Source: an uncultured Pelagibacteraceae bacterium (GTDB lineage Bacteria; Pseudomonadota; Alphaproteobacteria; Pelagibacterales; Pelagibacteraceae). Taken from it: a DNA stretch of 64,000 nt. The stretch is taken from the NCBI GenBank assembly GCA_902543375.1, contig CACBYE010000001.1, positions 1-64,000 of the forward strand, in the 5' to 3' direction. Shown in pieces: positions 21,007 through 30,124 of this stretch (the stretch's first letter is position 1; each line of letters opens with the position of its first letter). The translations under genes were made by a program, and so were the position numbers. Under the pieces are notes generated by a model. That model was given only the letters and a program-made list of their open reading frames with translations. It was not told where the DNA came from and did not search any database.

Positions 21007-22179
21007 CTAACAAAGATACTCTAGAGCTTTTAGTAATCCACCTTTTTTATATGGTATCTTTGATTTCATTAAACCCATTTCAACACCTGCTAAAGTACCT
21101 GCTAGCATAAGTTCGTTAAAATCACCAAGATGTCCAATTCTAAATATCTTACCAGCAACTTTTGCTAATCCAGTTCCCAATGACATATTGTAATGATCTA
21201 AAATTATTTTTCTTAATGAATCTGCATCATGACCGTCAGGAACCATAACTGCTGTTAATGAGTCAGAATACTCATCAGGATTTTTACATAGTATTTCCAG
21301 TCCCCAAGAATTAACTGCAAGTCTTGTTGCTTCTGCAAACCTTTTGTGTCTTTTAAAAACATTTTCTAATCCTTCTTCGGTAAGCATATTTATTGCCTCA
21401 TCTAGTCCATAGAATAAATTTGTAGCTGGTGTGTAAGGGAAATAACCTTTTTTATTATTTTCTAGCATTGGTCCCCAATCCCAGTATGATTTTGGCAATT
21501 CAGATGTCTTATATGATGACAGTGCTTTTGAACTTATTGCATTAAAGGACAATCCTGGCGGTAATAGTAAACCTTTTTGTGATCCACCAACTGTTACATC
21601 CACTTTCCATTCTTCATGTCTATAATCAATTGATCCAAGCGATGATATAGTGTCAACAAATAATAAAGCAGGATGTTTTGCATTATCCATAGCTTTTCTA
21701 ATTTCTCCAATTCTACTTGTAACACCAGTTGAAGTTTCATTATGAACAGCACAAACTGCTTTTATTTTATTTTCTTTATCTTCTTTTAGTTTTTGTTCAA
21801 CAGTATTAGGGTCTACACCTGTTCTCCAGTCACCTCTAACAAAGTCAACTTCAATTTTAAATTTTTGAGCAATATCCCACCAAAGAGTCGAAAAGTGCCC
21901 AGTTTCAAACATCAAAATCTTATCTCCTGCACTAAGAGTATTTACAATTGCAGCTTCCCAAGCACCTGTACCAGAAGCTGGAAATATAATCACGGGTTCA
22001 GAAGTTTTAAAAATTAATTTAATTCTATCTAAAACTCTTAATCCAAGTTCTGCAAAATCAGGTCCTCTATGATCTATCGTAGGATAGTCCATAGCTCTTA
22101 AAACTCTATCAGGAACATTTGTTGGCCCTGGTATTTGTAGAAAATGACGACCAGGTCTTATATTATTTGAAATTGTCAT
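21007..22179 (-). CDS. sgaA: Serine--glyoxylate aminotransferase (class V, PLP)
   Basis: This 390-aa class V aminotransferase starts with a typical SGAT N-terminus (RHFLQIPGPTNVPDRVLRAM) and contains DHRGPDFAELG, the Asp of FVDTISSLGSIDY and the PLP lysine in GGSQKGLLLPPG (Lys202). The family reaction, L-serine + glyoxylate to hydroxypyruvate + glycine, links glyoxylate or C1 metabolism to glycine. Alanine-glyoxylate or phosphoserine activity cannot be excluded by eye. It is divergent from the enolase-superfamily gene, only 45 bp away. Confidence 0.85.
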   Translation of the reverse strand: MTISNNIRPGRHFLQIPGPTNVPDRVLRAMDYPTIDHRGPDFAELGLRVLDRIKLIFKTSEPVIIFPASGTGAWEAAIVNTLSAGDKILMFETGHFSTLWWDIAQKFKIEVDFVRGDWRTGVDPNTVEQKLKEDKENKIKAVCAVHNETSTGVTSRIGEIRKAMDNAKHPALLFVDTISSLGSIDYRHEEWKVDVTVGGSQKGLLLPPGLSFNAISSKALSSYKTSELPKSYWDWGPMLENNKKGYFPYTPATNLFYGLDEAINMLTEEGLENVFKRHKRFAEATRLAVNSWGLEILCKNPDEYSDSLTAVMVPDGHDADSLRKIILDHYNMSLGTGLAKVAGKIFRIGHLGDFNELMLAGTLAGVEMGLMKSKIPYKKGGLLKALEYLC

Positions 22180-22200
22180 TCTGCTGTATATGCTAAAGAA

Positions 22201-22210
22201 ATTATATAAT
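22201..22210. promoter_or_regulatory. Palindromic -10 element shared by divergent genes
   Basis: The 10-bp palindrome ATTATATAAT supplies TATAAT on the plus strand (205-210) and on the minus strand (206-201). It lies centrally in the 45-bp gap between sgaA (starts 22179, minus) and the enolase-superfamily gene (starts 22225, plus). A minus-strand TTGTCA (231-226) sits 19 bases from its -10; the plus-strand -35 is poor. A bidirectional promoter is inferred. Confidence 0.35.
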
Positions 22211-22224
22211 CAAACTTATTATGT

Positions 22225-23379
22225 ATGACAAAAAGTAGTAATTTAATAGATAGCTTAGAAGTTTATATTTTAAATAATCCTAAAGAAGTAAAACCACATT
22301 GGGTAAGTCATTTTATAGTACCAACTGCCAACGAATTACTAATAAAAATCAAAAATAAAAATGGCAATTCAGGCTTTGGTTTAGCCACAAGTTACACAGA
22401 TATAAAACCTATAATCAAACCTTTTTCAAATGGATTACAAGATTTAATAATTGGTGAAGATCCCTTTTGTCCAGAAAAATTATACGAAAAAATTTTTAAA
22501 TTAACAGATACGCGTCTAAGCAATGAAAAAGGTTGGAGCAGAGAGTCTCTAATCAAAATTTCTGCAGCTTTAGATATCGCTTGCTGGGATTTGATAGGTA
22601 AAGCCTCAAAAGTTCCCTTATATAAGTTGTTTGGAGGATACAGAAATAAGATCCCTGTATATGTTACATGTGCTTATTACAGAGACGGTAAAGATGATAA
22701 TGAACTTAGGGAAGAATTACAAAAATTAATTAAAATTGGTCATCAGAGTTTTAAAGTTAAAGTGGGTGGATTAAGTATTAAAGAAGACACAAAAAGATTA
22801 GAAATAATAAGAGCAGAGATCGGTGATGATAAAGACTTAATGATTGACGTAAATAGAGCGTGGGACTTAAAAACAGCTATTGAAGGAGTTAAGGAATTTG
22901 AGAAATTTAATCCAACTTGGATAGAAGAGCCAGTAAGATGGGAAGATGATAGAAGAAATTTAAAACTTTTATCACAACAAACAAAAATCCCCTTATCTGG
23001 TGGAGAAAGTGAAATTACAATTTATGGATGTAGATCTATGATAGAAGAAAATGCAATCCAAATTTTACAATTTGATTGTACTATGTTTGGAGGTTTCACT
23101 AATGGTAAAAAACTATCTGCTTTATGTGAGTTAAATCATTTAGATATTGCCCCACATCATGATTGTTATATTCACGCTCCTTTAGTTGCATCATCACCAT
23201 CCGGGAGAATTGTTGAGTCATTCGATGATGAAAGAGATCCACTTCAAGCAGAATTGTATAATAATCCACATAAAATGAGTAATGGATGGATATATTTAAA
23301 TGAAAATCCTGGTTTAGGATTAGAAATTTCTGAAACCGCGTTAAAAAAGTTCGGTAAATTAGTTTACAAAAACAAATAA
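22225..23379 (+). CDS. Enolase-superfamily dehydratase/racemase (mandelate racemase / muconate lactonizing type)
   Basis: This 384-aa protein has an N-terminal capping domain and a TIM barrel. Active-site features fit the mandelate-racemase subgroup: KVK at 177-179, metal ligands Asp208 (IDVN), Glu234/235 (WIEEP) and Glu261 (GGES), and a probable Asp284-His312 dyad (QFDC... and APHHD). Such enzymes abstract the alpha proton of hydroxy-carboxylates, often as acid-sugar dehydratases. The substrate is not determined. It is followed 17 bp later by the FAD/Fe-S oxidoreductase, with which it probably forms an operon. Confidence 0.85.
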   Translation: MTKSSNLIDSLEVYILNNPKEVKPHWVSHFIVPTANELLIKIKNKNGNSGFGLATSYTDIKPIIKPFSNGLQDLIIGEDPFCPEKLYEKIFKLTDTRLSNEKGWSRESLIKISAALDIACWDLIGKASKVPLYKLFGGYRNKIPVYVTCAYYRDGKDDNELREELQKLIKIGHQSFKVKVGGLSIKEDTKRLEIIRAEIGDDKDLMIDVNRAWDLKTAIEGVKEFEKFNPTWIEEPVRWEDDRRNLKLLSQQTKIPLSGGESEITIYGCRSMIEENAIQILQFDCTMFGGFTNGKKLSALCELNHLDIAPHHDCYIHAPLVASSPSGRIVESFDDERDPLQAELYNNPHKMSNGWIYLNENPGLGLEISETALKKFGKLVYKNK

Positions 23380-23396
23380 ATCTTTAATTTTAATTC

Positions 23397-26300
23397 ATGC
23401 GGTTTAATCAAGAACAATTACAAAAAATTGGTAAAGAAATAAGTAACAAAGTTGAAGGTAAAACTTTGTTTGATGAATTTTCACGAGGAAGATACAGCAC
23501 TGATGCATCTGTTTACCAAATTAAACCTCTTGGAGTAGTTCTGCCAAAGGATACTAATGACGTTCTAAATATAATGGACTATTCTCAAAAAAACTCTATT
23601 CCTTTATTGGCTAGAGGTGGTGGTAGTTCACAATGTGGTCAAACTGTAGGGGAAAGTATAGTCCTGGATTACTCAAAGCACCAAAATAAAATTTTAGAAA
23701 TTAACGTTGAAGAAAAATATGTATGGGTCCAGCCCGGTGTTGTATTGGATCATTTAAATTCATATTTAAAACCTTACGGTCTATGGTTTCCTGTAGATGT
23801 ATCTACAAGTAGTAGAGCAACTATTGGAGGTATGTCAGCAAATAATTCATGTGGATCAAGATCTTTGTATTATGGAAACATGGTCCATAATGTATTAGCA
23901 ATTGAGGCTATTTTAGATGACGGCTCTTTACATACATTTAATGAAATTAATAAAAATTATCTTAAAACAACTAACAACCAAGATCGCTTTTATAAAATTA
24001 TTGATAAGTTTTTACATTTAAGACAAAAAGTAAATAAAGACATTGATGATAATTGGCCAACTACTCAAAGAAGAGTTGGTGGATACAATATCGACTTAAT
24101 AGATCCAAAGGGATTTAATTCATCTCATCTTTTAGTTGGTTCAGAAGGAACATTGTCACTTTTTAATAAAATTAAATTAAAATTGTCTGAAATACCTAAA
24201 AACAAAGTTTTAGGTGTTTGTTATTTTGATAATTTTCACCAAGCAATGGAATTAACGAAAGAAATCGTAAAATTAAAACCTACTTGTGTTGAATTAATGG
24301 ATCAAAATTTATTAAATTTAGCAAAAGAAATACCAATGTACGCGGGTGGTATTAAAAAATATATTAAGGGTAATCCAGAAGCAGTTCTAATGGTTGAATT
24401 TATAGATATAGATCAAAGTGTATATGAAAAAAAAATAAATGATCTTGAATATTTAGTTTTAAATCAAAATAGGAAAAATAAATTTTCTTATTTTACTAAC
24501 TTATCTGAACAAAAAGAAGTTTTTGAAATTAGAAAAGCTGGATTGAATATCTTAATGTCAATGAAGGGTGATAAAAAGCCAGTAGCATTTATTGAGGATT
24601 GCGCTGTATCCTTAGATCACTTAGCAGAATACACATCAAGATTGAATGAAATATTCAAAAAATACAATACTAGTGGAATGTTTTATGCTCATGCATCGGT
24701 AGGAACACTTCACGTGAGACCAGTTTTGAACATGAAGTCTGATCAGGATATTAAAAATATGAGATCTATTTCTGAAGAGGCTTTTGAAATGGTAAAAGAT
24801 TACAAAGGTTCTCATTCTGGTGAACATGGGGATGGGATAGTTAGATCAGAATTCCACGAAATGATGTTTGGAAAAAATATTACTAATGCATTTGAAGAAA
24901 TTAAAGATACTTTTGATAATAAAAATTTATTAAATCCAGGTAAAATTGTTAGGCCTTTTAAATCAAATGATAGATCATTGATGAGGTACAAATCAGATTA
25001 TCGAACAGAAAATATAAGCACACATTATGATTGGTCCAATTGGGGTCAATTTTCTGATGCTATTGAAATGTGTAATAATAATGGTGCATGTAGAAAATTA
25101 GACTCAGGTGTAATGTGCCCCTCATATAGAGTTACCAAAGAAGAAAAAGATTTAGTTAGAGGAAGAGCAAATACTCTTAGACTAGCACTTTCTAATCAGT
25201 TGCCTGAAGGATCTTTTGCATCAAAAGAGATGTATGAAACAATGGAGCTCTGTGTAAGTTGTAAAGCTTGTCAGAGAGAATGTCCAATGTCTGTTGATAT
25301 GGCTAAAATGAAAAGTGAATTTTTATCACATTACTACAAAAAATTTAGCATGAGAATAAAAGATAGAATTATCTCAGATATGCCAAAACTAATTTGGTTA
25401 TATAAAATTGTGAATCCAATAATTAATAAGATTAAAAATTATCCACTTATATGTAATATTATTAGAAAATTTGGTTTTGCAACTGAAAGAAGTCTACCTG
25501 AGGTTCAAAATCAAAAGGCTTTAAAAGATATTTATCAAAATCAAGAAATTTCAGAAAATAAAGTTATTTTGTTCGCTGATACATTCAATATTAATTTTGA
25601 AAATGAAAATTTAGTCTACACAATTAAAGTATTAAATAAATTTGGTTATCAAGCAATAATTCCAAGTTTTGACGATGATAAATTAAAAAGACCTCTTTGT
25701 TGTGGCAGAACATATATTTCTTATGGTCAATTGGATAAAGCTGCTGAGGAACTAAATAGGTTTAATAATTATATAATTAGAAATAATTATTTCGATTTAC
25801 CGATTGTGGGAATTGAACCATCATGTTTGCTGACTTTTAGTGATGAGTATCAATCAATGAAAGGTGTGGTGAATAGGGATAAAATAAATAATAAATTCTA
25901 TCTTCTTGAAGAATTTATTTTAGAACAAATTAAAAAAGATAAAAATGTAAAACCAAATATATTTAGTCAAAATGTTTTAATTCATGGACATTGTCATCAA
26001 AAATCTCAAGATAGAATGAAAGGACTCAAAAATCTTTTATCTGAATTAAACATTAACAATGAAATGATTGACTCGAGCTGTTGTGGAATGGCAGGGTCTT
26101 TTGGATATGATAGTAAAACTTATGAAACTTCAAAAAAAATGGCTAATCTTTCTTTAATACCTGCGATTAACGGTAGTAATGAAAATGATTTTATAGTTGC
26201 AAATGGTACTAGTTGTAGACATCAGATTTCTGATTTATCAAATAAAAAAGGTAAACATGTTTCAGAATTATTATTTAAGATTTTTGAAACAGTAAACTAA
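23397..26300 (+). CDS. YdiJ-like FAD-linked, iron-sulfur 2-hydroxyacid oxidoreductase (GlcD-GlcF-like fusion)
   Basis: This large 967-aa protein has an N-terminal FAD-binding domain (ARGGGSSQCGQTVGESIVLD, then GGMSANNSCGSRSLYYGN), an FAD-oxidase C-terminal domain (to about 535, with SGEHGDGIVRSEF), a 4Fe-4S region (CRKLDSGVMCPSY and CVSCKACQRECPMS, about 570-630) and two CCG modules (PLCCGRTY and SSCCGMAGSFGY). Family members oxidise D-2-hydroxyacids such as D-2-hydroxyglutarate or D-lactate and pass electrons to the respiratory chain. The substrate here is unknown. Its stop overlaps that of the CaiB-type gene by 4 bp on the other strand. Confidence 0.85.
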   Translation: MRFNQEQLQKIGKEISNKVEGKTLFDEFSRGRYSTDASVYQIKPLGVVLPKDTNDVLNIMDYSQKNSIPLLARGGGSSQCGQTVGESIVLDYSKHQNKILEINVEEKYVWVQPGVVLDHLNSYLKPYGLWFPVDVSTSSRATIGGMSANNSCGSRSLYYGNMVHNVLAIEAILDDGSLHTFNEINKNYLKTTNNQDRFYKIIDKFLHLRQKVNKDIDDNWPTTQRRVGGYNIDLIDPKGFNSSHLLVGSEGTLSLFNKIKLKLSEIPKNKVLGVCYFDNFHQAMELTKEIVKLKPTCVELMDQNLLNLAKEIPMYAGGIKKYIKGNPEAVLMVEFIDIDQSVYEKKINDLEYLVLNQNRKNKFSYFTNLSEQKEVFEIRKAGLNILMSMKGDKKPVAFIEDCAVSLDHLAEYTSRLNEIFKKYNTSGMFYAHASVGTLHVRPVLNMKSDQDIKNMRSISEEAFEMVKDYKGSHSGEHGDGIVRSEFHEMMFGKNITNAFEEIKDTFDNKNLLNPGKIVRPFKSNDRSLMRYKSDYRTENISTHYDWSNWGQFSDAIEMCNNNGACRKLDSGVMCPSYRVTKEEKDLVRGRANTLRLALSNQLPEGSFASKEMYETMELCVSCKACQRECPMSVDMAKMKSEFLSHYYKKFSMRIKDRIISDMPKLIWLYKIVNPIINKIKNYPLICNIIRKFGFATERSLPEVQNQKALKDIYQNQEISENKVILFADTFNINFENENLVYTIKVLNKFGYQAIIPSFDDDKLKRPLCCGRTYISYGQLDKAAEELNRFNNYIIRNNYFDLPIVGIEPSCLLTFSDEYQSMKGVVNRDKINNKFYLLEEFILEQIKKDKNVKPNIFSQNVLIHGHCHQKSQDRMKGLKNLLSELNINNEMIDSSCCGMAGSFGYDSKTYETSKKMANLSLIPAINGSNENDFIVANGTSCRHQISDLSNKKGKHVSELLFKIFETVN

Positions 26301-27490
26301 AGTATTATTTTCCTATTATAAAATTCATCTATCTGTTCATCTTTATAACCAAAATTTTGCATTATTGCTCTTGTATGCTCACCTAGATCTGGGGCACCTT
26401 TAGATTTTTCAGTTTTGCTTTTTGAAAATTTGATTGGCATTCCAATAGCTTTACTTTTGCCAGCCTTTTTATTATTTACCTCAATAATCATCTCTCTTTC
26501 GATGGTTTGTGGGTCTTTAAACATGTCTATTATTGAATTAATAGGTCCACAAGGTAAACCATTTTCATCAAAAATTTTTAACCATTCCTCCGATGTTTTT
26601 TTTATCAACTCCTCATTTAATATTTCTACAAGCTCATTTAAATTCTTTTTTCTACTTGCATTAGATGAAAACTTTTCATTATCATTTAAATCCTCACGAT
26701 TAATTGCTTTTAATAACATTAGCCATGTATTTTGATTTGATGCACCCACAGTTATCCATTTATCCTTTGTTTTAAACGCTTGATAAGGAGCAGTTAAAGG
26801 ATGAGCAGATCCAAGTGGACCAGGAGATATACCAGTTGCACCAGCAATAGCTGATTGCCAATAAGTGTGAACAATTCCTGCCTCATATAAAGATGTATCT
26901 ACTTTTTGACCCTCACCTGTTTTATTTCTGTGAATTAAAGCTGCTAAAATACCACTTGCTGCAAGCAATCCAGCAGTAATATCTGTGAGAGGTGCACCAA
27001 CTTTCATTGGTGGTTTATTTTTATCCTCCCCTGTTATACTCATTAAGCCACTCATTCCTTGGGCAACTAAATCAAATCCACCTTTATCTGCATAAGGTCC
27101 TGTTCTTCCATAACCAGAAATTTCGCATAAAATAATTTTAGGATTAATTTTAGATATTACATCATAACCAATACCTAATTTTTCCAATGTTCCTTTTCTA
27201 AAATTCTCTAAAACTACATCAGAATTTTTGACCATAGTCTTAAAAATTTCAATACCTTCCTTATCTTTTAAATTCAAGGCAATGCCTTTTTTGTTTCTGT
27301 TCATCATCAAATAAGCAGCCGATACACCATTTACATCAGGCGGAAGAAAATTTCTTGTGTCATCTCCTCCTGGTGTCTTCTCAATTTTGATAACCTCCGC
27401 ACCAAGATCAGCTAATAAAAGACCACATGTTGGGCCAGCCATAATTTGGGCCATTTCTAAAACCCGAACGCCTTTTAATGATGATGCCAT
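26297..27490 (-). CDS. Class III CoA-transferase (CaiB/BaiF family)
   Basis: This 397-aa protein starts with LKGVRVLEMAQIMAGPTCGLLLADLGAEVIKIE (given by ends), the family N-terminus, with GDDTRNF, MNRNKKGIALNLK and NFRKGTLEKLG following. The catalytic Asp is probably in KVDTSLYEA (about residue 197). Family members move CoA between acyl groups, for example succinyl-CoA to an organic acid. It lies 7 bp after an enoyl-CoA hydratase gene and at the end of the dctPQM operon, so it may activate the transported acid. The substrate is not predictable. Confidence 0.85.
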   Translation of the reverse strand: MASSLKGVRVLEMAQIMAGPTCGLLLADLGAEVIKIEKTPGGDDTRNFLPPDVNGVSAAYLMMNRNKKGIALNLKDKEGIEIFKTMVKNSDVVLENFRKGTLEKLGIGYDVISKINPKIILCEISGYGRTGPYADKGGFDLVAQGMSGLMSITGEDKNKPPMKVGAPLTDITAGLLAASGILAALIHRNKTGEGQKVDTSLYEAGIVHTYWQSAIAGATGISPGPLGSAHPLTAPYQAFKTKDKWITVGASNQNTWLMLLKAINREDLNDNEKFSSNASRKKNLNELVEILNEELIKKTSEEWLKIFDENGLPCGPINSIIDMFKDPQTIEREMIIEVNNKKAGKSKAIGMPIKFSKSKTEKSKGAPDLGEHTRAIMQNFGYKDEQIDEFYNRKIIL

Positions 27491-27497
27491 TTAGTAT

Positions 27498-28280
27498 TTA
27501 TTTATTTTTAAATTTTGGCTTTGTTTTTTTTAAGAAAGACTGATAACCAATTTTGAAATCTTTAGTATCATAACATTTGTAACCTAAATTATTTATTTTT
27601 TCAGTTACTTTACCTTCTTTTAAAATATTTCTCGCGAATTGCTTATGCCATCTAGTAACTTTGGGTGCTCCCTCACATATAAGTTCAGCTGATTTATATG
27701 CTTCTTTTTTAACATCCTCATCATTTACAACTCTATTAATTAATCTTTTTTCTAATGCTTCCTCAGCGCTAAAAACTCTCCCCTCAAACAAAATTTCCAT
27801 AGCTGTTGAATATGTAGTTGCATTTAAAAGTACTTCTAATTCTTTTGCAGCCATAGTTAAACCAAGTCTTTTAATTGGAATTCCAAACCTCGAACTTTTC
27901 CCACAAATTCTAATATCACAGCATGCAGCAATTTCTAAACCACCACCTACACAAATTCCTTCGATCATTGCTATAGTAGGTATTGGACAATTAAAAATTG
28001 CACCTAAAGTTCCATGTAAAAACTTTCCATAAGATTTAGCTAGTTTCGATGAGGATCTTTCCTTTTTAAATTCACCTATGTCATTTCCAGGTGAAAATGA
28101 TTTACCGCCTTCACCTCGAATGATGATACATCTCAAATTTTTTTCTTTTGATATTTTTTTAAAAATCTTACCCAATTTAATCCACATGGGTTTAGTCATT
28201 GCATTTAACTTTTCTGGTCTATTAATAATTACCTCTGATAAATGATTACTTATTTTATTTAGTTTGATTAAATCACTCAT
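27498..28280 (-). CDS. Enoyl-CoA hydratase/isomerase family protein
   Basis: This 260-aa crotonase-fold protein has the two oxyanion-hole segments GGKSFSPGNDIGEF (about 54-67) and EGICVGGGLEIAACCDIRI (about 104-122). The Glu pair typical of true hydratases is not clearly complete: position 2 falls in IKRLGLTMAA rather than PE-G, so isomerase, hydrolase or lyase activity is possible. It directly abuts dctM and precedes the CaiB-type gene, suggesting CoA-ester catabolism of the imported substrate. Confidence 0.82.
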   Translation of the reverse strand: MSDLIKLNKISNHLSEVIINRPEKLNAMTKPMWIKLGKIFKKISKEKNLRCIIIRGEGGKSFSPGNDIGEFKKERSSSKLAKSYGKFLHGTLGAIFNCPIPTIAMIEGICVGGGLEIAACCDIRICGKSSRFGIPIKRLGLTMAAKELEVLLNATTYSTAMEILFEGRVFSAEEALEKRLINRVVNDEDVKKEAYKSAELICEGAPKVTRWHKQFARNILKEGKVTEKINNLGYKCYDTKDFKIGYQSFLKKTKPKFKNK

Positions 28281-29564
28281 CTAACTCCTATAAAAATATT
28301 CAACTAATGTCATTGGTATAGCTGGGACATAAGTTACCAAAAGTAATAATATTAACAACACACATATAAAAGATATATTAGATCTTGTAACATCCCAAAT
28401 ATCTGCCTTGGCAACAGAGCAAGCTGTGACTAATACACTTGCTACTGGTGGCGTTTGTTGTCCAATTGCTAAATTTAAAGTTACAATTATTCCAAAGTGA
28501 ACAGGGTCAATACCTACAGCATTAACTAATGGCATAACTATTGGGACTGTTAAAATGATTGCTGCCACTGAATGCAAAAAGAAACCTATTATTAATAAAA
28601 ATATATTTAATATTCCAAGAACAGCATATTTATTATTTGTAAAATCAATAATTGACTCGGCAACTTTCTGAGGAATTTGCTCAATTGTTAAAAATTCACC
28701 TAATAAAACTGAAGCTGCTACCAATAACATCACTGATGCCGTTTGAATCGCACCTTCAGTAGCTGACTCGTATAATCTTTTAAAATCTATTTCTTTATAT
28801 ATAAAACCAATTACTAGCGATGCAACAACTGCCAAGCCAGCTCCTTCTGTAGCAGTTACAACTCCACCGAAAATTCCCCCTAAAATAATTACCGGTAATA
28901 AGAATGCTAATGCCGCATCTTTTGCGGTCTTTTTAACATTCGGGATGTTGAATGTTTCTTCTACAGGAAAGTTTTTTCTTCTTGCTGTTACATAAGCGGC
29001 TAACATTAAAAAAAATCCACCAATCACTCCTGGAACAATTCCAGCTACAAATAATTGAACAACTGAACTTTGTGACATAACTGCATAAACAATCATTGGT
29101 ATTGAGGGTGGAATAATAATTGCTAAAGATGCTGAGGATGAGGTGACAGCGGCAGCAAACGCACCTGGATATCCTTTTTTCTTCATTGCTGGAATTAAGA
29201 TAGAACCTAATGCAGCAACATCTGCTACAGCTGATCCAGAAATTTCTGCAAAAAACATTGAGGTTGCAATATTTATCATGCTCAAACCACCTTTAATAAA
29301 TCCAACAAGAGCAGAAGCAAAAGCTATTAACCTTCTTGAAATTCCAGCGCTATTCATAATAGACCCTGCTAAAATGAATAGTGGAATTGCAATTAATGGA
29401 AACTTCATTGAACCATCAAACATTACAATCGCCGTATCGATTAGAAAACTTGTGCCTGTCTTCATCACCATCGCTATAATAGTTGTTACTGCAAGTCCGA
29501 TAGCAATAGGCACATTTATGGATAAAAGAAGCAATAAGACCATAAACATAGTAAGAATTATCAT
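28281..29564 (-). CDS. dctM: TRAP transporter large membrane subunit DctM (system 1)
   Basis: This is a 427-aa protein with about 12 membrane helices. Hallmarks are FPLIAIPLFILAGSIMNSAG, EISGSAVADVAALGSILIPAMKKKGY (about 117-142) and GLIxx-type TVPIVMPLVNAVGIDPVHFGI near the C-terminus. It forms the Na+-driven translocation channel with DctQ. It overlaps dctQ by one base and is followed without gap by the enoyl-CoA hydratase gene. Confidence 0.93.
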   Translation of the reverse strand: MIILTMFMVLLLLLSINVPIAIGLAVTTIIAMVMKTGTSFLIDTAIVMFDGSMKFPLIAIPLFILAGSIMNSAGISRRLIAFASALVGFIKGGLSMINIATSMFFAEISGSAVADVAALGSILIPAMKKKGYPGAFAAAVTSSSASLAIIIPPSIPMIVYAVMSQSSVVQLFVAGIVPGVIGGFFLMLAAYVTARRKNFPVEETFNIPNVKKTAKDAALAFLLPVIILGGIFGGVVTATEGAGLAVVASLVIGFIYKEIDFKRLYESATEGAIQTASVMLLVAASVLLGEFLTIEQIPQKVAESIIDFTNNKYAVLGILNIFLLIIGFFLHSVAAIILTVPIVMPLVNAVGIDPVHFGIIVTLNLAIGQQTPPVASVLVTACSVAKADIWDVTRSNISFICVLLILLLLVTYVPAIPMTLVEYFYRS

Positions 29565-30073
29565 TAAATATCCCCTGTTTGCTCTTCACCTGTATTTTGA
29601 AGAACTAAATTTTTATAATCCTCTGGAATTCTTAAAGTTTCAGATAAAATAAATAAACATGATGCAATTGGTATAACTGATTGAACAAATGTTTGAGGAA
29701 CCCATTCCAATGTAACAAGTGTTTCACCTGTAATTAAAGTTAAAACTAAATATCCGTAATAAGCTAATAATATCAAAAAACCATAAACAACAATTTTGGA
29801 AACTACAAAGAAGATCTTTCTAAGGGGTAGTGGAAATGCTTTAAAAATACTTGGTACACTTATATGAGAACCTTTTAATGCAGCATAGGCTGAACCATAG
29901 TATGTTATCCATGCAAGTTGGACTGCTGCGACTTCATCATACCAAACTAATGCACTACCAGCAAAGCGAAAGGTAACTCCAAGTAAAACCGTTACTGCTA
30001 ATGCCACCATCATTATAAACAGTATTAGTTTGAGTATTTTTTCGTACGAATTAATAAAATTTTGTAGTTTCAT
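29564..30073 (-). CDS. dctQ: TRAP transporter small membrane subunit DctQ (system 1)
   Basis: This 169-aa protein has four predicted membrane helices and the family segment VTFRFAGSALVWYDEVAAVQLAWITYYGSAYAALKGSHI (described by its ends), in which WYDE and the Gly-His motif are conserved in DctQ. It lies between dctP and dctM. A strong hairpin separates its start from the dctP stop. Confidence 0.9.
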   Translation of the reverse strand: MKLQNFINSYEKILKLILFIMMVALAVTVLLGVTFRFAGSALVWYDEVAAVQLAWITYYGSAYAALKGSHISVPSIFKAFPLPLRKIFFVVSKIVVYGFLILLAYYGYLVLTLITGETLVTLEWVPQTFVQSVIPIASCLFILSETLRIPEDYKNLVLQNTGEEQTGDI

Positions 30074-30080
30074 ATTATAT

Positions 30081-30105
30081 TCAGGCCCTCTGGATGAGGG
30101 CCTGA
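30081..30105 (-). promoter_or_regulatory. Intercistronic hairpin between dctP and dctQ (system 1)
   Basis: A perfect 10-bp stem (TCAGGCCCTC / GAGGGCCTGA) with a 5-base loop, GC-rich in otherwise AT-rich DNA, lies 20 bases after the dctP stop and 8 bases before the dctQ start. No U-run follows, so it is more likely an mRNA-stabilising or processing element that raises dctP over dctQM than a terminator. Confidence 0.7.
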
Positions 30106-30124
30106 TTAGATTAACTAAATTATA

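Noticed and set aside
22180-22224. Possible glycine riboswitch before the serine-glyoxylate aminotransferase gene
   Set aside because: The 45-bp divergent gap is far too short for an aptamer, and no paired conserved cores are visible.
29143-29652. 169-aa plus-strand frame antisense to dctM/dctQ
   Set aside because: Opposite strand of well-supported TRAP genes. Its hydrophobic composition is a mirror of the membrane helices; no start context.
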